Source: Patiria pectinifera
Lineage: Eukaryota > Echinodermata > Asteroidea > Valvatida > Asterinidae
DNA: 64,000 nucleotides
Direction of reading: 5' to 3'
NCBI GenBank assembly: GCA_029964075.1
Contig: CM057138.1
Location: forward strand, 7,868,932 to 7,932,931
In this document: positions 38,234 through 48,174 of the stretch, piece by piece
Layout: each line of letters starts with the position of its first letter
Numbering within the stretch: position 1 is the stretch's first letter
Made by a program: the position numbers and the translations under genes
The notes under the pieces: generated by a model
The model's database searches: none
What the model was told of the DNA's origin: nothing
Seen by the model: only the letters and a program-made list of their open reading frames with translations

Positions 38234-39396
38234 TAGCCCGACTGCGTCTGGCCGTACAGTACTATCGCAAGCTCTGTAATTCTGTCACACTCTACAACTA
38301 GGAACCTTAACTTTGGATATTTCTGTCCTGGACGAGAAGATAATCTCCACCAAAATCTGTGGCAAAATCGCTACATCAGAGTAGCTGGAGTTACCCAGCC
38401 CTGAATTTTATCATTGGGTTGTCATGTAGGGCTGGAGCTTATTTTTCACGTAACCGAGCAGCGTAGGCAGGTCCCAAAAAAAATTCTGAAAAAACTTGCC
38501 TGGAATAACCATTACACAGGTCCTTGAAGTAAAAAACGATCCACGATGAAGATTCAGCCTACAATTGCAGTGAAAAAAGGAGGAATAACCGCTAACCTGA
38601 CAACCTTGCAGGCATGGCCAGGACCGCAATTGGTTTGTGTACACAAAAAATTGTGTACAATGAATGGCGGTCAATTACCAGGCACAGAGCACTGTCAACT
38701 ACTCGTTTTTGCCGGCTGCGCTGGCTGTTGGCGTGGCGCATGACGTCACGCGGAAGCGTAACACCCGATGACTGTTTCATGCACTAATATGAGGTTTACC
38801 ACTCGCATCACAGCTTTGGTACTGGAACTGCAACCGATAGTGCATGAAACAGTCATCGGGTGTTACGCTTCCGCGTGACGTCATGCGCCAACAGCCAGCA
38901 AAAACGAGTACATGTAGTTGACAGCGCTCTGTGCCTGGTAATCGACCACCATTCATTGTACACAATTTTTGTTGTGCACAAACTAATTGCGGTCCTGGCC
39001 ATGCCTGCAAGGTTGTCAGGTTAGTGGTTATTCCTCCTTTTTTCACTGCAATTGTAGGCTGAATCTTCATCGTGGATCGTTTTACTTCAAGGACCTGTGT
39101 AATGGTTATTCCAGGCAAGTTTGGGGCGAGTTGCAGTTGCAATTAGTGTGTAACGGGCTACAAAATTGAACATTTTCCAAAAATTTTCGCAATTTTTTTT
39201 TGGGACCTGCCTACGCTGCTCGGTTACGTGAAAAATTAGCTCCAGCCCTACATGACAACCCAATGATAAAATTCAGGGCTGGGTAACTCCAGCTAACATC
39301 AGAGTGAAAAAAAATTCAGTCTATGGGGAAGCATTGAGCGTCCGGCCGTACTACAGAGCTTGCAATAGTACTGTACGGCCAGACGCAGTCGGGCTA
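38234..39396. mobile_element. Foldback transposon, TAGCCCGACTG family
   Basis: Inverted arms (38234-38785 and 38837-39396) start TAGCCCGACTGCGTC and end with the complement. The flanks AGTCATAC at 38226-38233 and 39397-39404 (offset by one base at the edge) form an 8-9 bp duplication. The central loop is about 50 bases. It shares the GGAGTTACCCAGCCCTG segment with other foldbacks of the window. It is non-coding; frames within it are mirror images. Confidence 0.75.
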
Positions 39397-39474
39397 GAGT
39401 CATACTAACAACTGTGAATTCTAAAACCATGTAAACTAAAGCTTATAGTTTATTAGGCGAAGTAAAAAAAACAC

Positions 39475-40206
39475 ATGTTTAGCGTCCCCGCCCGCTTCCT
39501 TTTTAGAGGCCGCCTCCTTTTTTTTTTTCTTTTTTTTTTAAAAGACAAAAATTGATAAATTTTAACGATCTCTGACGAAAGAAATCGTATTGTTAGACTT
39601 TTATACCGTGTATAAAGCTGTGGAAATAGTCAATTAGCACGTGCGTCTGCACGAGAGTCTATCATACATTCACCCCGTGTGAAATATTAACTGGTTCTCT
39701 ACGTCTCAGAACTCAGGACTAGCAAATAGAAAAGTGTTGAAAGACAAGCAGAACACGGAAACCAGCGTACGTGTAAACGTATTACCATTTTTACAGTCGC
39801 TTAAAAATTTATAGTACATCCGCGTGCAGTTGTTCTGCGCACGTCTACAGTGATATAAATAAAAATGGCTGGATTTAAGACTATTCATGCAGAATAAGAT
39901 GTACGGTGTAAATTGAAAGCAAATGACGTGCCGCCTCTTCATCGTGTTCACTCAGCTGTTTTGCGCGATGTTCGGTTCTGCATAGTTACATCATTTTGGT
40001 CTCATTTTCTGTTGCATCTTGCCCATAAGAAGCCAATATGTCATTTCCTGAGTCCAAGTGGCGGCCATTTTGAAAAAAGCTGGTAACCATCTTGAAAAAT
40101 AGCCCGGCCGCGTTGTCTTGAATAATGTGTCGGGCGGCCATTTTGAAAAAAAAGAAGAAGAAAAAGGGCCTCCTCCTTCCTTTTTGTCAAAGAGGCAGGA
40201 CGCTAA
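39475..40206. mobile_element. Short TIR repeat, copy B, interrupted by the Polinton
   Basis: Starts ATGTTTAGCGTCC at 39475 and runs to GGACGCTAA at 40206. Its last bases, ACAT, continue at 55171-55174 after the Polinton and the duplicated CGCTAA. Internal parts match copy A (33841-34143). The Polinton therefore landed inside the right terminal inverted repeat of this element. Confidence 0.75.
40201..40206. repeat. Left target-site duplication CGCTAA
   Basis: CGCTAA directly precedes the left Polinton terminus and is repeated exactly at 55165-55170. Six-base duplications are the standard product of Polinton integrase. Confidence 0.93.
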
Positions 40207-40577
40207 AGTAGTAGGGGAGGTGGGGTCACCGGATCAAAATGGAAAATCTGCGGCCAGTCTGGACACGCCGCTCTCGATTCTAAAAATAGTGGGAGGAAAA
40301 ATGAAGGGGAATCCCCCGCGGCAAATGTTTTAGAAATCTGACGTCAGGTTTGGGAGCAAAAAAGAAAAATGTGTGTCAAGTCAGGGCCTGTCGCTCTGGA
40401 GTTAAAAAAATAAATCTGTCGTCGCTAAAATGAGGTGATGTCACCACCACGTGACTTTGAAAAATGTGTGAGTCACCACCACGTGACCTTGAAACGTGTT
40501 GAGGCATGATAGGAATTTGGCGTAAACAACGTGACCTTGAAAAATGTGTGAGTCACCACCACGTGACCTTGAAACTC
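40207..40577. repeat. Polinton left terminal inverted repeat
   Basis: 371 bp, the same length as the right copy with no indels and about five substitutions by eye. Features: CRE palindrome TGACGTCA at 40339-40346; a cluster of CACCACGTGAC E-box sites; TGACCTTGA at 40484, 40532 and 40564 (complement TCAAGGTCA, an NR5A/ERR-type nuclear receptor half-site) plus one variant at 40452. Confidence 0.95.
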
Positions 40578-40665
40578 CACTACAGTCAAGCTCTCATGGA
40601 TTATGAAATAATTGATCGCCCTCCAAAAAAAATGAGAAAAAAAATATTATATTTTCTATAATAAA

Positions 40666-42669
40666 ATGGAGAGTCATATGTTCAGACCGACCGTCAAAGG
40701 ATATTCTAAATGGAACAAAGCCACGCTGCGTGATTACGTGCAGCGATATAATATACCGCACAATGAAAATGTTTCTCTTACTCGTAAAGTCTACATCGAG
40801 GGGATAAAAAATTATGAAAGTCAATTTAAAAACTTGAGGAAAAAGACACTACATGAGCTCAAACAGATTGTAGACGAACAAAATCTAAAATACGTACCGA
40901 CGGGTTATAAAGGACGGTTTTTGAAAAAAGATTTAATCTCGGCGATTAAAATATACAGACAACCCGAAGACTTTACAGAGTCAGCTTTTAGAGAAACGAG
41001 AAGGTTTAGAAATTACTACAGAAACTGGGAATTAAACCCCAGACTTTATAACCATGATTTAATCAAGTTTTTTGATTCTCACAAGGAACAAATAGTCAAT
41101 AAAATCAAGTCTGAATTGAGAGAGCTCAGAGGTTTAAAAGTAGAGCTTGTACTAAAAATAAGGTATCGAAAAATCAAACCGAACGATATCATCGAAACGA
41201 TCGAAGCTATTCATTATAGCAAGCCGAAAGCCGTTTTAAATCAAAGTCAAATAAAACAGGTTTTGAGAGAAGAGATCGAAGAGTTATTTAAAAAGGATGA
41301 AAGGTATACGAATCAAGGATCGGGTTGGGTAGTCGATACAATACTCGCGTTATACATCAACATCAACAGATATAATCCATCGAGAGGCAGTTCTTACATA
41401 AACCTACCCGAACATCTTAAAATTAAACAGGCGATGATCAACGTACAAAACAAAGACGACGAGTGTTTGAGATGGTGTTTGAGATCTGCCCTGGGGTTAT
41501 ACACGGACAAAGTAAAAAATCAAATAAGAAATAATCCTAAATATAAAATCAACGAAAGCAGACCGTCGATTTACACCAAAGACGACGGACTCAGTTTTAA
41601 AGGCGTTGACTTTCCGACACCGGTCGATCAGATACCCAAGATAGAAAGACAAAATAATTTATCGATAAACGTATACGGTTATGAGGGTGAGATATATCCA
41701 TTATACGTCTCTAACAACTATGGGGACAATGAGATCGCTCTGATTTTGATTTCTAAAGGTGACAAGCATCACTATTGTTGGATAAAATATTTTACGAGGT
41801 TGATGTACGACGTTACCAAACATAAATGTAAGAAATATTTTTGTCGAAGATGTCTATGTCATTTTACCAATCAAAATAAATTAGACAGACATATCGCCGA
41901 TTGTAAGGGTATAGATGCACATCCATCAAAGATTGTATTTCCGACGGGTAAACCAAAATACATAGACGGGCAACCAGGCGAAAGAGACGTACCGATATTA
42001 GAATTTAAAAACTATAGGCACAAACAAAAAGCACCATTTGTCATTTATGCTGACTTTGAATCCATACTACAAACAACAACACCACCCACACAGACACTAA
42101 CATCTAAACCTACTCACTCAGACAAAGAGACAAACACAAAAAAGATTAACATTCACAAAGCTAGCGGTTATTCGCTAGTTGTCGTGCGATGCGACGGTAA
42201 AAATGTGTATCAAGAGACTTATAGAGGCAAAGACGCTTCAACTAGATTTATAACAACGCTGTTACAATTACAAAGCGATATTAATTGCATATTTGAAAAA
42301 CCCCAACCCATGACATTTAACGAGCGAGCTAAAGACCATCACGATACAACAAACGCGTGTTGGATTTGTGAGAAACCAATTTATCCCAATTACTCGAGCA
42401 ACTGTCAGTGCCAGAAACCCAGAGAACCCAAGACGATAAAACAAAAGAAAGAACATCAGTACAAAAATAGTAAGGGATTTATCGAGTCTAAATGTCTAGA
42501 CTGCAAAAAGAGCATTAATAAATTTAGAAAGGTCAGAGATCACTGCCACGTCACTGGTAAATATAGGTTGCCGCACACGCTTATTGTAACCTCAAACTAC
42601 AAATTAAACCCGGTTGTACACCGATACCGGTCTTTTTTCACAATTTACAAAATTACGACGCGCATTTAA
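40666..42669 (+). CDS. Polinton PolB, N-terminal and exonuclease I piece
   Basis: 667 residues as it stands, though roughly the last 34 (after CHVTGKYR) are read in the wrong frame. Residues ~50-85 (KTLHELKQIVDEQNL..GYKGRFLKKDLI) look like a SAP/Rho-N-type nucleic-acid domain. A C2H2-like finger with FCRRC and HIADC lies at about 389-413. Exonuclease motif I (YADFES) is at about 460. A cysteine-rich endonuclease-VII-like zinc cluster (ACWIC, CLDC, DHCH) spans about 565-635. The start codon lies beside the TATAATAAA box and is the first in frame. Confidence 0.9.
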   Translation: MESHMFRPTVKGYSKWNKATLRDYVQRYNIPHNENVSLTRKVYIEGIKNYESQFKNLRKKTLHELKQIVDEQNLKYVPTGYKGRFLKKDLISAIKIYRQPEDFTESAFRETRRFRNYYRNWELNPRLYNHDLIKFFDSHKEQIVNKIKSELRELRGLKVELVLKIRYRKIKPNDIIETIEAIHYSKPKAVLNQSQIKQVLREEIEELFKKDERYTNQGSGWVVDTILALYININRYNPSRGSSYINLPEHLKIKQAMINVQNKDDECLRWCLRSALGLYTDKVKNQIRNNPKYKINESRPSIYTKDDGLSFKGVDFPTPVDQIPKIERQNNLSINVYGYEGEIYPLYVSNNYGDNEIALILISKGDKHHYCWIKYFTRLMYDVTKHKCKKYFCRRCLCHFTNQNKLDRHIADCKGIDAHPSKIVFPTGKPKYIDGQPGERDVPILEFKNYRHKQKAPFVIYADFESILQTTTPPTQTLTSKPTHSDKETNTKKINIHKASGYSLVVVRCDGKNVYQETYRGKDASTRFITTLLQLQSDINCIFEKPQPMTFNERAKDHHDTTNACWICEKPIYPNYSSNCQCQKPREPKTIKQKKEHQYKNSKGFIESKCLDCKKSINKFRKVRDHCHVTGKYRLPHTLIVTSNYKLNPVVHRYRSFFTIYKITTRI

Positions 42670-42671
42670 TC

Positions 42672-43562
42672 ATGCAGGGAATGACAGAATACGATAGCCA
42701 AACAGAAATACAAGTGATCGCTAAAAATTCAGAAAAGTATATTTCTTTTTCGATAGGAAATCTACGATTTTTAGACTCGTTTAGTTTTATGGCATCATCG
42801 TTGGATAAATTAGTGAAAGGTTGTCCAAAAGAGTCGTTTCATTTACTCAAAAAGCATTTTAAACATTCTGACTTGCTATTACAAAAAGGAATTTATCCCT
42901 ACGAATATATGAACTCGTTTGATAAGTTTCAAGAGACCAGCCTACCACCCATCGACAAGTTTTACAGCAGACTAAAAGACGAACATATATCGCAACAAGA
43001 CTACGACAGAGCTCAACGCGTGTGGAACGAGTTTAATATACAAAATCTAGGAGAATATCACGACTTGTACGTGACTACCGATACGTTATTACTTGCAGGC
43101 GTATTTGAAAACTTTAGACGAACGTGTATTACAAACTACGGGCTAGATCCAGCCAATTATTTTACCGCACCCGGATTGTCCTGGGATGCTCTATTGAAAC
43201 ACTCGGAAGCTAAACTCGAACTGTTGCAAGACGTCGACAAACACTTATTTTTTGAAAAAGCAAAACGAGGAGGCATATCTAGCGTGGGTGGAATGAGACA
43301 TCACAAAGCCAATAATCAATATCTCGATGACTACGATTCAAACAAGCCCTCGAGTTATATCGCTTATTTGGATGCCAACAACCTGTACGGTTGGGCTATG
43401 AGTCAATATCTACCGTACAGCGATTTTAAATGGACACCCTCGAAACCGTTTACCGAAGAAAGAATATTAACGCTTAAGAAAACGTCCAACACCGGCTACT
43501 TTTTTGAAGTAGATTTAGACTATCCGTACGATCTACACGCCAAGCATAACGATTATCCCTAG
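42672..43562 (+). CDS. Polinton PolB, exonuclease II/III and palm motif A piece
   Basis: 296 residues. Its frame is open from about 42567. FLDSFSFM is exonuclease motif II, YHDLYVTTDTLLL is motif III, and YLDANNLYGWAM is polymerase motif A (DxxNLYG). The stop at 43560-43562 results from the second frameshift and is not a natural end. Confidence 0.9.
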   Translation: MQGMTEYDSQTEIQVIAKNSEKYISFSIGNLRFLDSFSFMASSLDKLVKGCPKESFHLLKKHFKHSDLLLQKGIYPYEYMNSFDKFQETSLPPIDKFYSRLKDEHISQQDYDRAQRVWNEFNIQNLGEYHDLYVTTDTLLLAGVFENFRRTCITNYGLDPANYFTAPGLSWDALLKHSEAKLELLQDVDKHLFFEKAKRGGISSVGGMRHHKANNQYLDDYDSNKPSSYIAYLDANNLYGWAMSQYLPYSDFKWTPSKPFTEERILTLKKTSNTGYFFEVDLDYPYDLHAKHNDYP

Positions 43563-43593
43563 CACCGAAAATATCGTCGTACCCCAAGCGTGG

Positions 43594-44649
43594 ATGTCTG
43601 ATTATCAAAACGAGTTATTGGATACCGAACCTAATAGCGACGTACAAAAATTAACGTGTACGCTTAATCCAAAACAAAAATACGTGTTGCACTACGTTAC
43701 GTTGCAGTCATACCTCGATCTCGGTTTGAAACTAAAAAAGGTACATCGCGTGTTAAAATTTAAACAAGCGCCTTGGATGAAATCTTACATCGATAAAAAC
43801 ACGCAACTCCGAACAAAAGCAACCTCTGATTTTGAGAAAGACTTTTTTAAACTGATGAATAACAGCGTGTTTGGTAAGACGATGGAAAACGTTAGAAATC
43901 GAATAGACGGTTACCTACTGAGAGACAATAACGAGAGCGATCAAAAAAAATACAAAAAAATAATTCAAAAACCGAGCTATAAAACAACAACGCCGTTTCC
44001 AGAGTGTGACCTGTCGTTTGTCGAAACATATAAAACGACAACCGTGTTAAACAAGCCCATTTACTGCGGAGTGAGTATCTTGGATCTCTCAAAGACGCTG
44101 ATGTACGATTTTTATTACAACCGATTGAAAGACAAATACGGAGATAAAATCAGGTTGATGTATACGGATACGGACAGTCTCTTGATTGTCGTTTACACGG
44201 ATGACATATACATAGACATGCGATCTCACGGGCAACACTACGACTTTTCGAATTACAATCAGGATCACGAGTTATACGATCCAACCAATAAGAAAGTGAT
44301 CGGTAAATTTAAAGACGAGTTTGGAGGTAAGGTCATTCAAGAAGCCGTTTGCGTAAGACCCAAGATGTACTCGATTTTAGCAGATGACAACAACATCACT
44401 CTTAAAAAGGCCAAGGGGGTCACAAAATCGGTCACTGACAAAAAATTAAAACACCGACACTACTACGACTGCATCTTTAAAAATAAATCTAAAACAGAAA
44501 CGATGACTCAAATTCGATCGGAAAAACACATCCTTTACACCATATCTCAAAATAAACTATCGTTGAGTCCGTTGGACACAAAGAGGTACATTTTACCGGA
44601 TGGAATACACACGCTCGCTTATGGTCACCGTAATCTAGATATTAATTAG
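43594..44649 (+). CDS. Polinton PolB, palm/fingers/thumb piece
   Basis: 351 residues. The coherent frame extends upstream to about 43558. NNSVFGKTMEN is polymerase motif B and MYTDTDSLL is motif C with the catalytic aspartates. KAKGVTK is the later KxY-like region. The end at 44649 is natural and overlaps the integrase end. Confidence 0.9.
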   Translation: MSDYQNELLDTEPNSDVQKLTCTLNPKQKYVLHYVTLQSYLDLGLKLKKVHRVLKFKQAPWMKSYIDKNTQLRTKATSDFEKDFFKLMNNSVFGKTMENVRNRIDGYLLRDNNESDQKKYKKIIQKPSYKTTTPFPECDLSFVETYKTTTVLNKPIYCGVSILDLSKTLMYDFYYNRLKDKYGDKIRLMYTDTDSLLIVVYTDDIYIDMRSHGQHYDFSNYNQDHELYDPTNKKVIGKFKDEFGGKVIQEAVCVRPKMYSILADDNNITLKKAKGVTKSVTDKKLKHRHYYDCIFKNKSKTETMTQIRSEKHILYTISQNKLSLSPLDTKRYILPDGIHTLAYGHRNLDIN

Positions 44650-45643
44650 GCGGTAATTGCGTGTCCTCGGGTACGACTTGAAGCTCTTGTCTCACAAAAC
44701 TCCTTTTTGGGCCGTCTTGCAGGTAATAAAGAGTAGGACCCGTCGTGACTTTTTTACCGTTAATCATTTTAAATTGACTCGTTCTTTTTTCCACGTTGAA
44801 GATGTCTACGCTCCAAATGGGATCCGTGGCTCTTCTAGCAGTACCACCCTCTTGCTCGCCCGGGTAATATAAATATCTAACCATAGCGTCTTGCGGTAAT
44901 TGTTGCTCTTTTGTTTTAACGGGGTTAGCCGGCGATTGCCGGACCTGTTTTAGTTTAACCGCCTCTGACGGCACTTTAGCTATTAATCTTGTCGTTTCAT
45001 CGTTTATAGCTTTGATCACGCTGGGTAATCGCTCGACCCATTGCGTGTTTCTACTCTCGGGATTTAACATTTCTTGAGCGTACTGATGACCAAACAGTCT
45101 CTCGGCTAGCGTTCGATTAAATCTTTCTACGATACCCTGCGATCGGTGGTTTCCTGGTTCGCCTACGATAATCTCGACGTTTTTTGAGGCCATCCATTTT
45201 TTAAAAGCGCCCTTAAATTCGGTACCGGCGTCTACTCTCAACGTTTTAGGGTAACTCAAAGGCGACCTCGCGTAAATCTTGACAATAGCATCTTGGGTGG
45301 AATCCGCCGTTTTAGAAACCAAAGGTTCTGCTTCGTGGTATCGACTCGCAACATCGACAACCGTCAAAGCGTATTTATAAGTCTTGCGTTTTACTTTATC
45401 CCAGGGTAGGTATAGCACATCCATTTGGTGAAAGTCGTTTGGTGTTTCAAACTCTTGCGATGTACTCGTAGGCCTGGGTACATACGCAGGACCCGGTAGA
45501 TAAATTTGCCATATCGCTTGTTTTTTAAGCCAATCTCTGATTACCTTTTTATCGATTTTGGTTTTATCGTGTAAATGGTCGACGGCGCTTTCACCTCTCC
45601 AATAACCGCTCGGGCTATAATACAGTTTAGATAATGTTTGCAT
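44642..45643 (-). CDS. Retroviral-type (DDE) integrase
   Basis: 333 residues, minus strand, convergent with PolB. An N-terminal helical domain (1-70) precedes the RNase H-fold core. Catalytic residues are D75 (QMDVLYLP), D138 (RVDAGTEF) and E173 (GIVERFNRTL); the second and third are 35 positions apart, as in retroviral and Ginger-type integrases. The C-terminal ~60 residues (IWSVDIF ... YYLQDGPKRSFVRQEL) look like an SH3- or chromo-like DNA/chromatin-binding domain. It would join the element ends to the target and leave the 6-bp duplication. The gene is intact. It shares a 31-bp AT-rich promoter with the gene at 45675. Confidence 0.95.
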   Translation of the reverse strand: MQTLSKLYYSPSGYWRGESAVDHLHDKTKIDKKVIRDWLKKQAIWQIYLPGPAYVPRPTSTSQEFETPNDFHQMDVLYLPWDKVKRKTYKYALTVVDVASRYHEAEPLVSKTADSTQDAIVKIYARSPLSYPKTLRVDAGTEFKGAFKKWMASKNVEIIVGEPGNHRSQGIVERFNRTLAERLFGHQYAQEMLNPESRNTQWVERLPSVIKAINDETTRLIAKVPSEAVKLKQVRQSPANPVKTKEQQLPQDAMVRYLYYPGEQEGGTARRATDPIWSVDIFNVEKRTSQFKMINGKKVTTGPTLYYLQDGPKRSFVRQELQVVPEDTQLPPN

Positions 45644-45674
45644 ATTATTTAATATAAACGACGTTTATAATAAT
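45644..45674. promoter_or_regulatory. Bidirectional promoter between integrase and the 45675 gene
   Basis: The 31 bases hold a near-palindrome around AAACGACGTTT. A TTTATATTAAATA box faces the integrase and TTTATAATAATA faces the other gene, each a few bases before its ATG. The boxes resemble those before most other genes of the element. Confidence 0.55.
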
Positions 45675-46097
45675 ATGGCTAGCGTTGCTATGATGTTAGG
45701 AGGCGCGATCGTCAACGCCTTAGCTTTTACGGGTTCAAACTTTTTATTTTCAAATCTGAAACAGAGTGACGAGGAGCGTAAGAGACACGATTTAGCGATA
45801 GAACAACTCTCAGCCGCCAAAGATAAGTGGCAACGAGAACGAACGAAATATCTAGATTTTTTAAACGACCGTATCAGAAAACAAAATGCTTCTAAAGAAA
45901 CATTTTCTAACGTAGACCGAGCGTTGCGTTACTACAACGAGGTGAGTGGACAATCTACCGAACTACCCGTAGGACTGCAACACGAACCCAAACTCGAAGA
46001 TTTTTACGAACCTAGCGACCAACAAATAGAAAAAGAACTGGTGTTTATCGCGGGAGGAACGCTATTGGTGGGCTTCTTGGCTTACAGATACCTTTAA
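45675..46097 (+). CDS. Conserved Polinton small protein with membrane ends and coiled coil
   Basis: 140 residues. A hydrophobic N-terminus (SVAMMLGGAIVNALAF, about 3-20) is followed by a charged helix (about 30-70) and a C-terminal membrane segment (VFIAGGTLLVGFLAYRYL). Proteins of this layout lie just before the major capsid gene in related animal Polintons, as I recall, but the function is not known. It may be a virion membrane or scaffold-like component. Confidence 0.7.
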   Translation: MASVAMMLGGAIVNALAFTGSNFLFSNLKQSDEERKRHDLAIEQLSAAKDKWQRERTKYLDFLNDRIRKQNASKETFSNVDRALRYYNEVSGQSTELPVGLQHEPKLEDFYEPSDQQIEKELVFIAGGTLLVGFLAYRYL

Positions 46098-46119
46098 ATT
46101 TAAAACTCGTATAAATAAA

Positions 46120-47388
46120 ATGAATGCGTATGGAAAAAAGCTCAATCCCAGCAGACTATTAAAAATACCCAGATCTATCAAGGGTGAGAGAAAAGAGGTG
46201 GTCATTACCCACAATCCCAGTAGTATATCGGCGGGGCAAACGCTGAGAGTCAAGTTTCCTCAATTGGGTGTAGACGACGTGATCGTACCCGACACTTGTA
46301 AACTAGCTTTCAATTTAGAACTCGACGGTGGAAGTGACAACAATAGAACCATTTTTGGTAATTTGGCCAGAAATTTAGTCAGCGAAATCAGCGTCAGGCT
46401 TCAAGGTCACGAAATTGTGAGTTATCGTCACGCCGACGTGTATCACAACTTTAAAGACAATTGGATCAACAGCTCGACGACTCGAAACATGGCGTACTCG
46501 GGCATAGAAAAAGAAAACGTGTCTAAACTAAGAACTGGGGCTGAAGATGCTAACGCGGGCGCCAACAACGGTAAGGATCAAGCTATCGCGGATGCCTATG
46601 GTAACAGATATTGTATTCCCCTAGACATTGACATACTGACTTCGCATCACCCTTTTTACCCCAGCGGTTTAAAACAACCTCTGACGTACGAGATAAAGTT
46701 TAACGATCACGAAAAAGTAGTCAACAGTTCAGATACGGCGGCGATGTATTCTATCTCAGACTTGTCTCTCGAATACGAAGTGGTGACCAACAGAGACCTA
46801 GCTATCACCATCAGGAATAAACACAAGGGGTTAATGCAATATCTGTTTGATAAAATCCACTCGCTAGAAGTTAGATCCGTCAACAAATCGGACACGCTTT
46901 GGAACGTCAGCGTTAATCAACCCATCAGGAGTCTCAAGGGTATTTTGTTTTTGTTTAAAGATCCCGCGGTCAAGAATCCGCAGCGATTTTACAATCCAAA
47001 AATAACCAAAACATCGGTGACCGTAGAAGGTAAACCCAATCAACTCTACAGTCAAGGAATGTTTCAGTATCAACACTGGAATGAAATCAACAGGTTCTTT
47101 GGAGACAGCGATACCGAAAGCGGGCGCGGAGTAGCTAAAGACTTAAATTTGACGGGTTTTGACCTCGGAGACTACCTAAAAGACAAGTACGGTCTGTGGC
47201 TCGATTTTAGAAGTAACGACGACAATTCCGCTCACGGATCCGGTAGGAAACTCGGAGACGGAGGAGGCATCAACATTCAATTTAACAGAGAAGCCGAAGG
47301 TCAAGGTGACCTCACGATGTACGTATTTTTAGTCATGGATGCTCAATTGAACTTGGAAGACGGGAATTTTAAATCTCTGTTAAGTTAA
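46120..47388 (+). CDS. Major capsid protein (double jelly roll)
   Basis: 422 residues, intact. It matches the Polinton major capsid family as I know it: N-terminal NPSRLLKIPRSI and GERKEVVITHNPSSI, then SDTLWNVSVNQP in the middle, YNPKI.KTSVTVEG.PNQLYSQGM near residue 300, and C-terminal MDAQLNLEDG. The family folds as two jelly rolls and builds an icosahedral shell. It is followed after two bases by the packaging ATPase, so the two are probably co-transcribed. A CGTATAAATAAA box precedes the ATG. Confidence 0.9.
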   Translation: MNAYGKKLNPSRLLKIPRSIKGERKEVVITHNPSSISAGQTLRVKFPQLGVDDVIVPDTCKLAFNLELDGGSDNNRTIFGNLARNLVSEISVRLQGHEIVSYRHADVYHNFKDNWINSSTTRNMAYSGIEKENVSKLRTGAEDANAGANNGKDQAIADAYGNRYCIPLDIDILTSHHPFYPSGLKQPLTYEIKFNDHEKVVNSSDTAAMYSISDLSLEYEVVTNRDLAITIRNKHKGLMQYLFDKIHSLEVRSVNKSDTLWNVSVNQPIRSLKGILFLFKDPAVKNPQRFYNPKITKTSVTVEGKPNQLYSQGMFQYQHWNEINRFFGDSDTESGRGVAKDLNLTGFDLGDYLKDKYGLWLDFRSNDDNSAHGSGRKLGDGGGINIQFNREAEGQGDLTMYVFLVMDAQLNLEDGNFKSLLS

Positions 47389-47389
47389 A

Positions 47390-47995
47390 ATGACACAACC
47401 GCATTGCGCTTTAATCGTCGGCAAAACTAATTCGGGCAAAACCAAATGGATTTTGGATCTGTTAGAGTCAGACTATAAAAACACATTTGAAGCGATAGTC
47501 ATCATTTGTCCTACAATATTTAAAAACAAAACGTACATCGAAAGAAAGTGGATTCAAGCAGATCCCGAGGTATACCTCTGCGATCCGGAATTGTACAAGA
47601 TGACGCTCAACGAAGCGATCGATTTTTACAGGAAAATATTTGAAGGTGTTGCCACGTTGTTTATCGTGGACGATTGCTCTTCGGATCAAGAGATTAAATA
47701 TCGTAAAAAGACGTGCGCTTTAAGCAAGATGGCATTTAGCGGAAGACACGTAAATCACAGCTGTTGGTTACTGACCCAAAAGTACAACAGCGTTTTAAAA
47801 GATTATAGAGAAAACACGGCTTGGTTGGCATTATTTTACTGCAAAGATAAAACATCGTTTGATCAAGCGTTAGACGAAAACGACGTCGTACCCATTGAAG
47901 AACGAGATTATATAAAACGACGTTTGAGAGATGTGAAATATAGTAAATTGGTCGTATACACCGAACCTCCAGTTAGTTATGAGCTACTTGAGTAG
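47390..47995 (+). CDS. A32-like genome-packaging ATPase
   Basis: 201 residues. Walker A is GKTNSGKT (residues 11-18) and Walker B is LFIVDD (90-95). A sensor-like region ends with SCWLLTQK, as in FtsK/HerA-type packaging ATPases of NCLDV, virophages and Polintons. It would drive DNA into capsids. The start is two bases after the capsid stop; no box separates them. It is intact. Confidence 0.93.
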   Translation: MTQPHCALIVGKTNSGKTKWILDLLESDYKNTFEAIVIICPTIFKNKTYIERKWIQADPEVYLCDPELYKMTLNEAIDFYRKIFEGVATLFIVDDCSSDQEIKYRKKTCALSKMAFSGRHVNHSCWLLTQKYNSVLKDYRENTAWLALFYCKDKTSFDQALDENDVVPIEERDYIKRRLRDVKYSKLVVYTEPPVSYELLE

Positions 47996-48174
47996 CTAGG
48001 TGAGTAACAATTAATAGCTAGTTGAGTAACAATTAATAGCTAGGTGCTCAAGTTAAATTACCTAGCTGCTTAACTAATAGGACCTAGCTTAGTAGCAACC
48101 TATTCAACAAACTACACATGTATTACAATTTGTTAATCAACAAACGTCAACAAAATACATTTTGTTGTTAGTAA
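47996..48174. repeat. Short repeats after the ATPase gene
   Basis: GAGTAACAATTAATAGCTAG occurs twice (about 48002-48042), surrounded by inverted words CTAGGTGAGT / CACCTAGC and ACTTGAGTAG / CTCAAG. The stretch can fold and has no frame. It may be a transcript-end or regulatory region between two gene clusters. Confidence 0.5.

Larger units (their letters stand above)
40666..44649 (+). pseudogene. Family B DNA polymerase of the Polinton, two frameshifts
   Basis: About 1,320 codons in three pieces. The reading frame changes first at about 42565-42570, just after the CHVTGKYR zinc-cluster motif, where one base appears lost. It changes again at 43557-43560 within KHNDYP. In each case the sense continues at once in another frame, and all exonuclease and polymerase motifs are still present. 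The polymerase would replicate the element by protein priming. Either the breaks are real or they are assembly errors. The 3' end overlaps the convergent integrase gene by 8 bases. A TATAATAAA box precedes the ATG. Confidence 0.92.

Noticed and set aside
38777-39142. 121-residue minus-strand frame
   Set aside because: Lies in the arm of a foldback element and repeats the frame of the other arm; not a gene.
44657-44872. 71-residue plus-strand frame inside the integrase gene
   Set aside because: Antisense shadow of the intact integrase frame.
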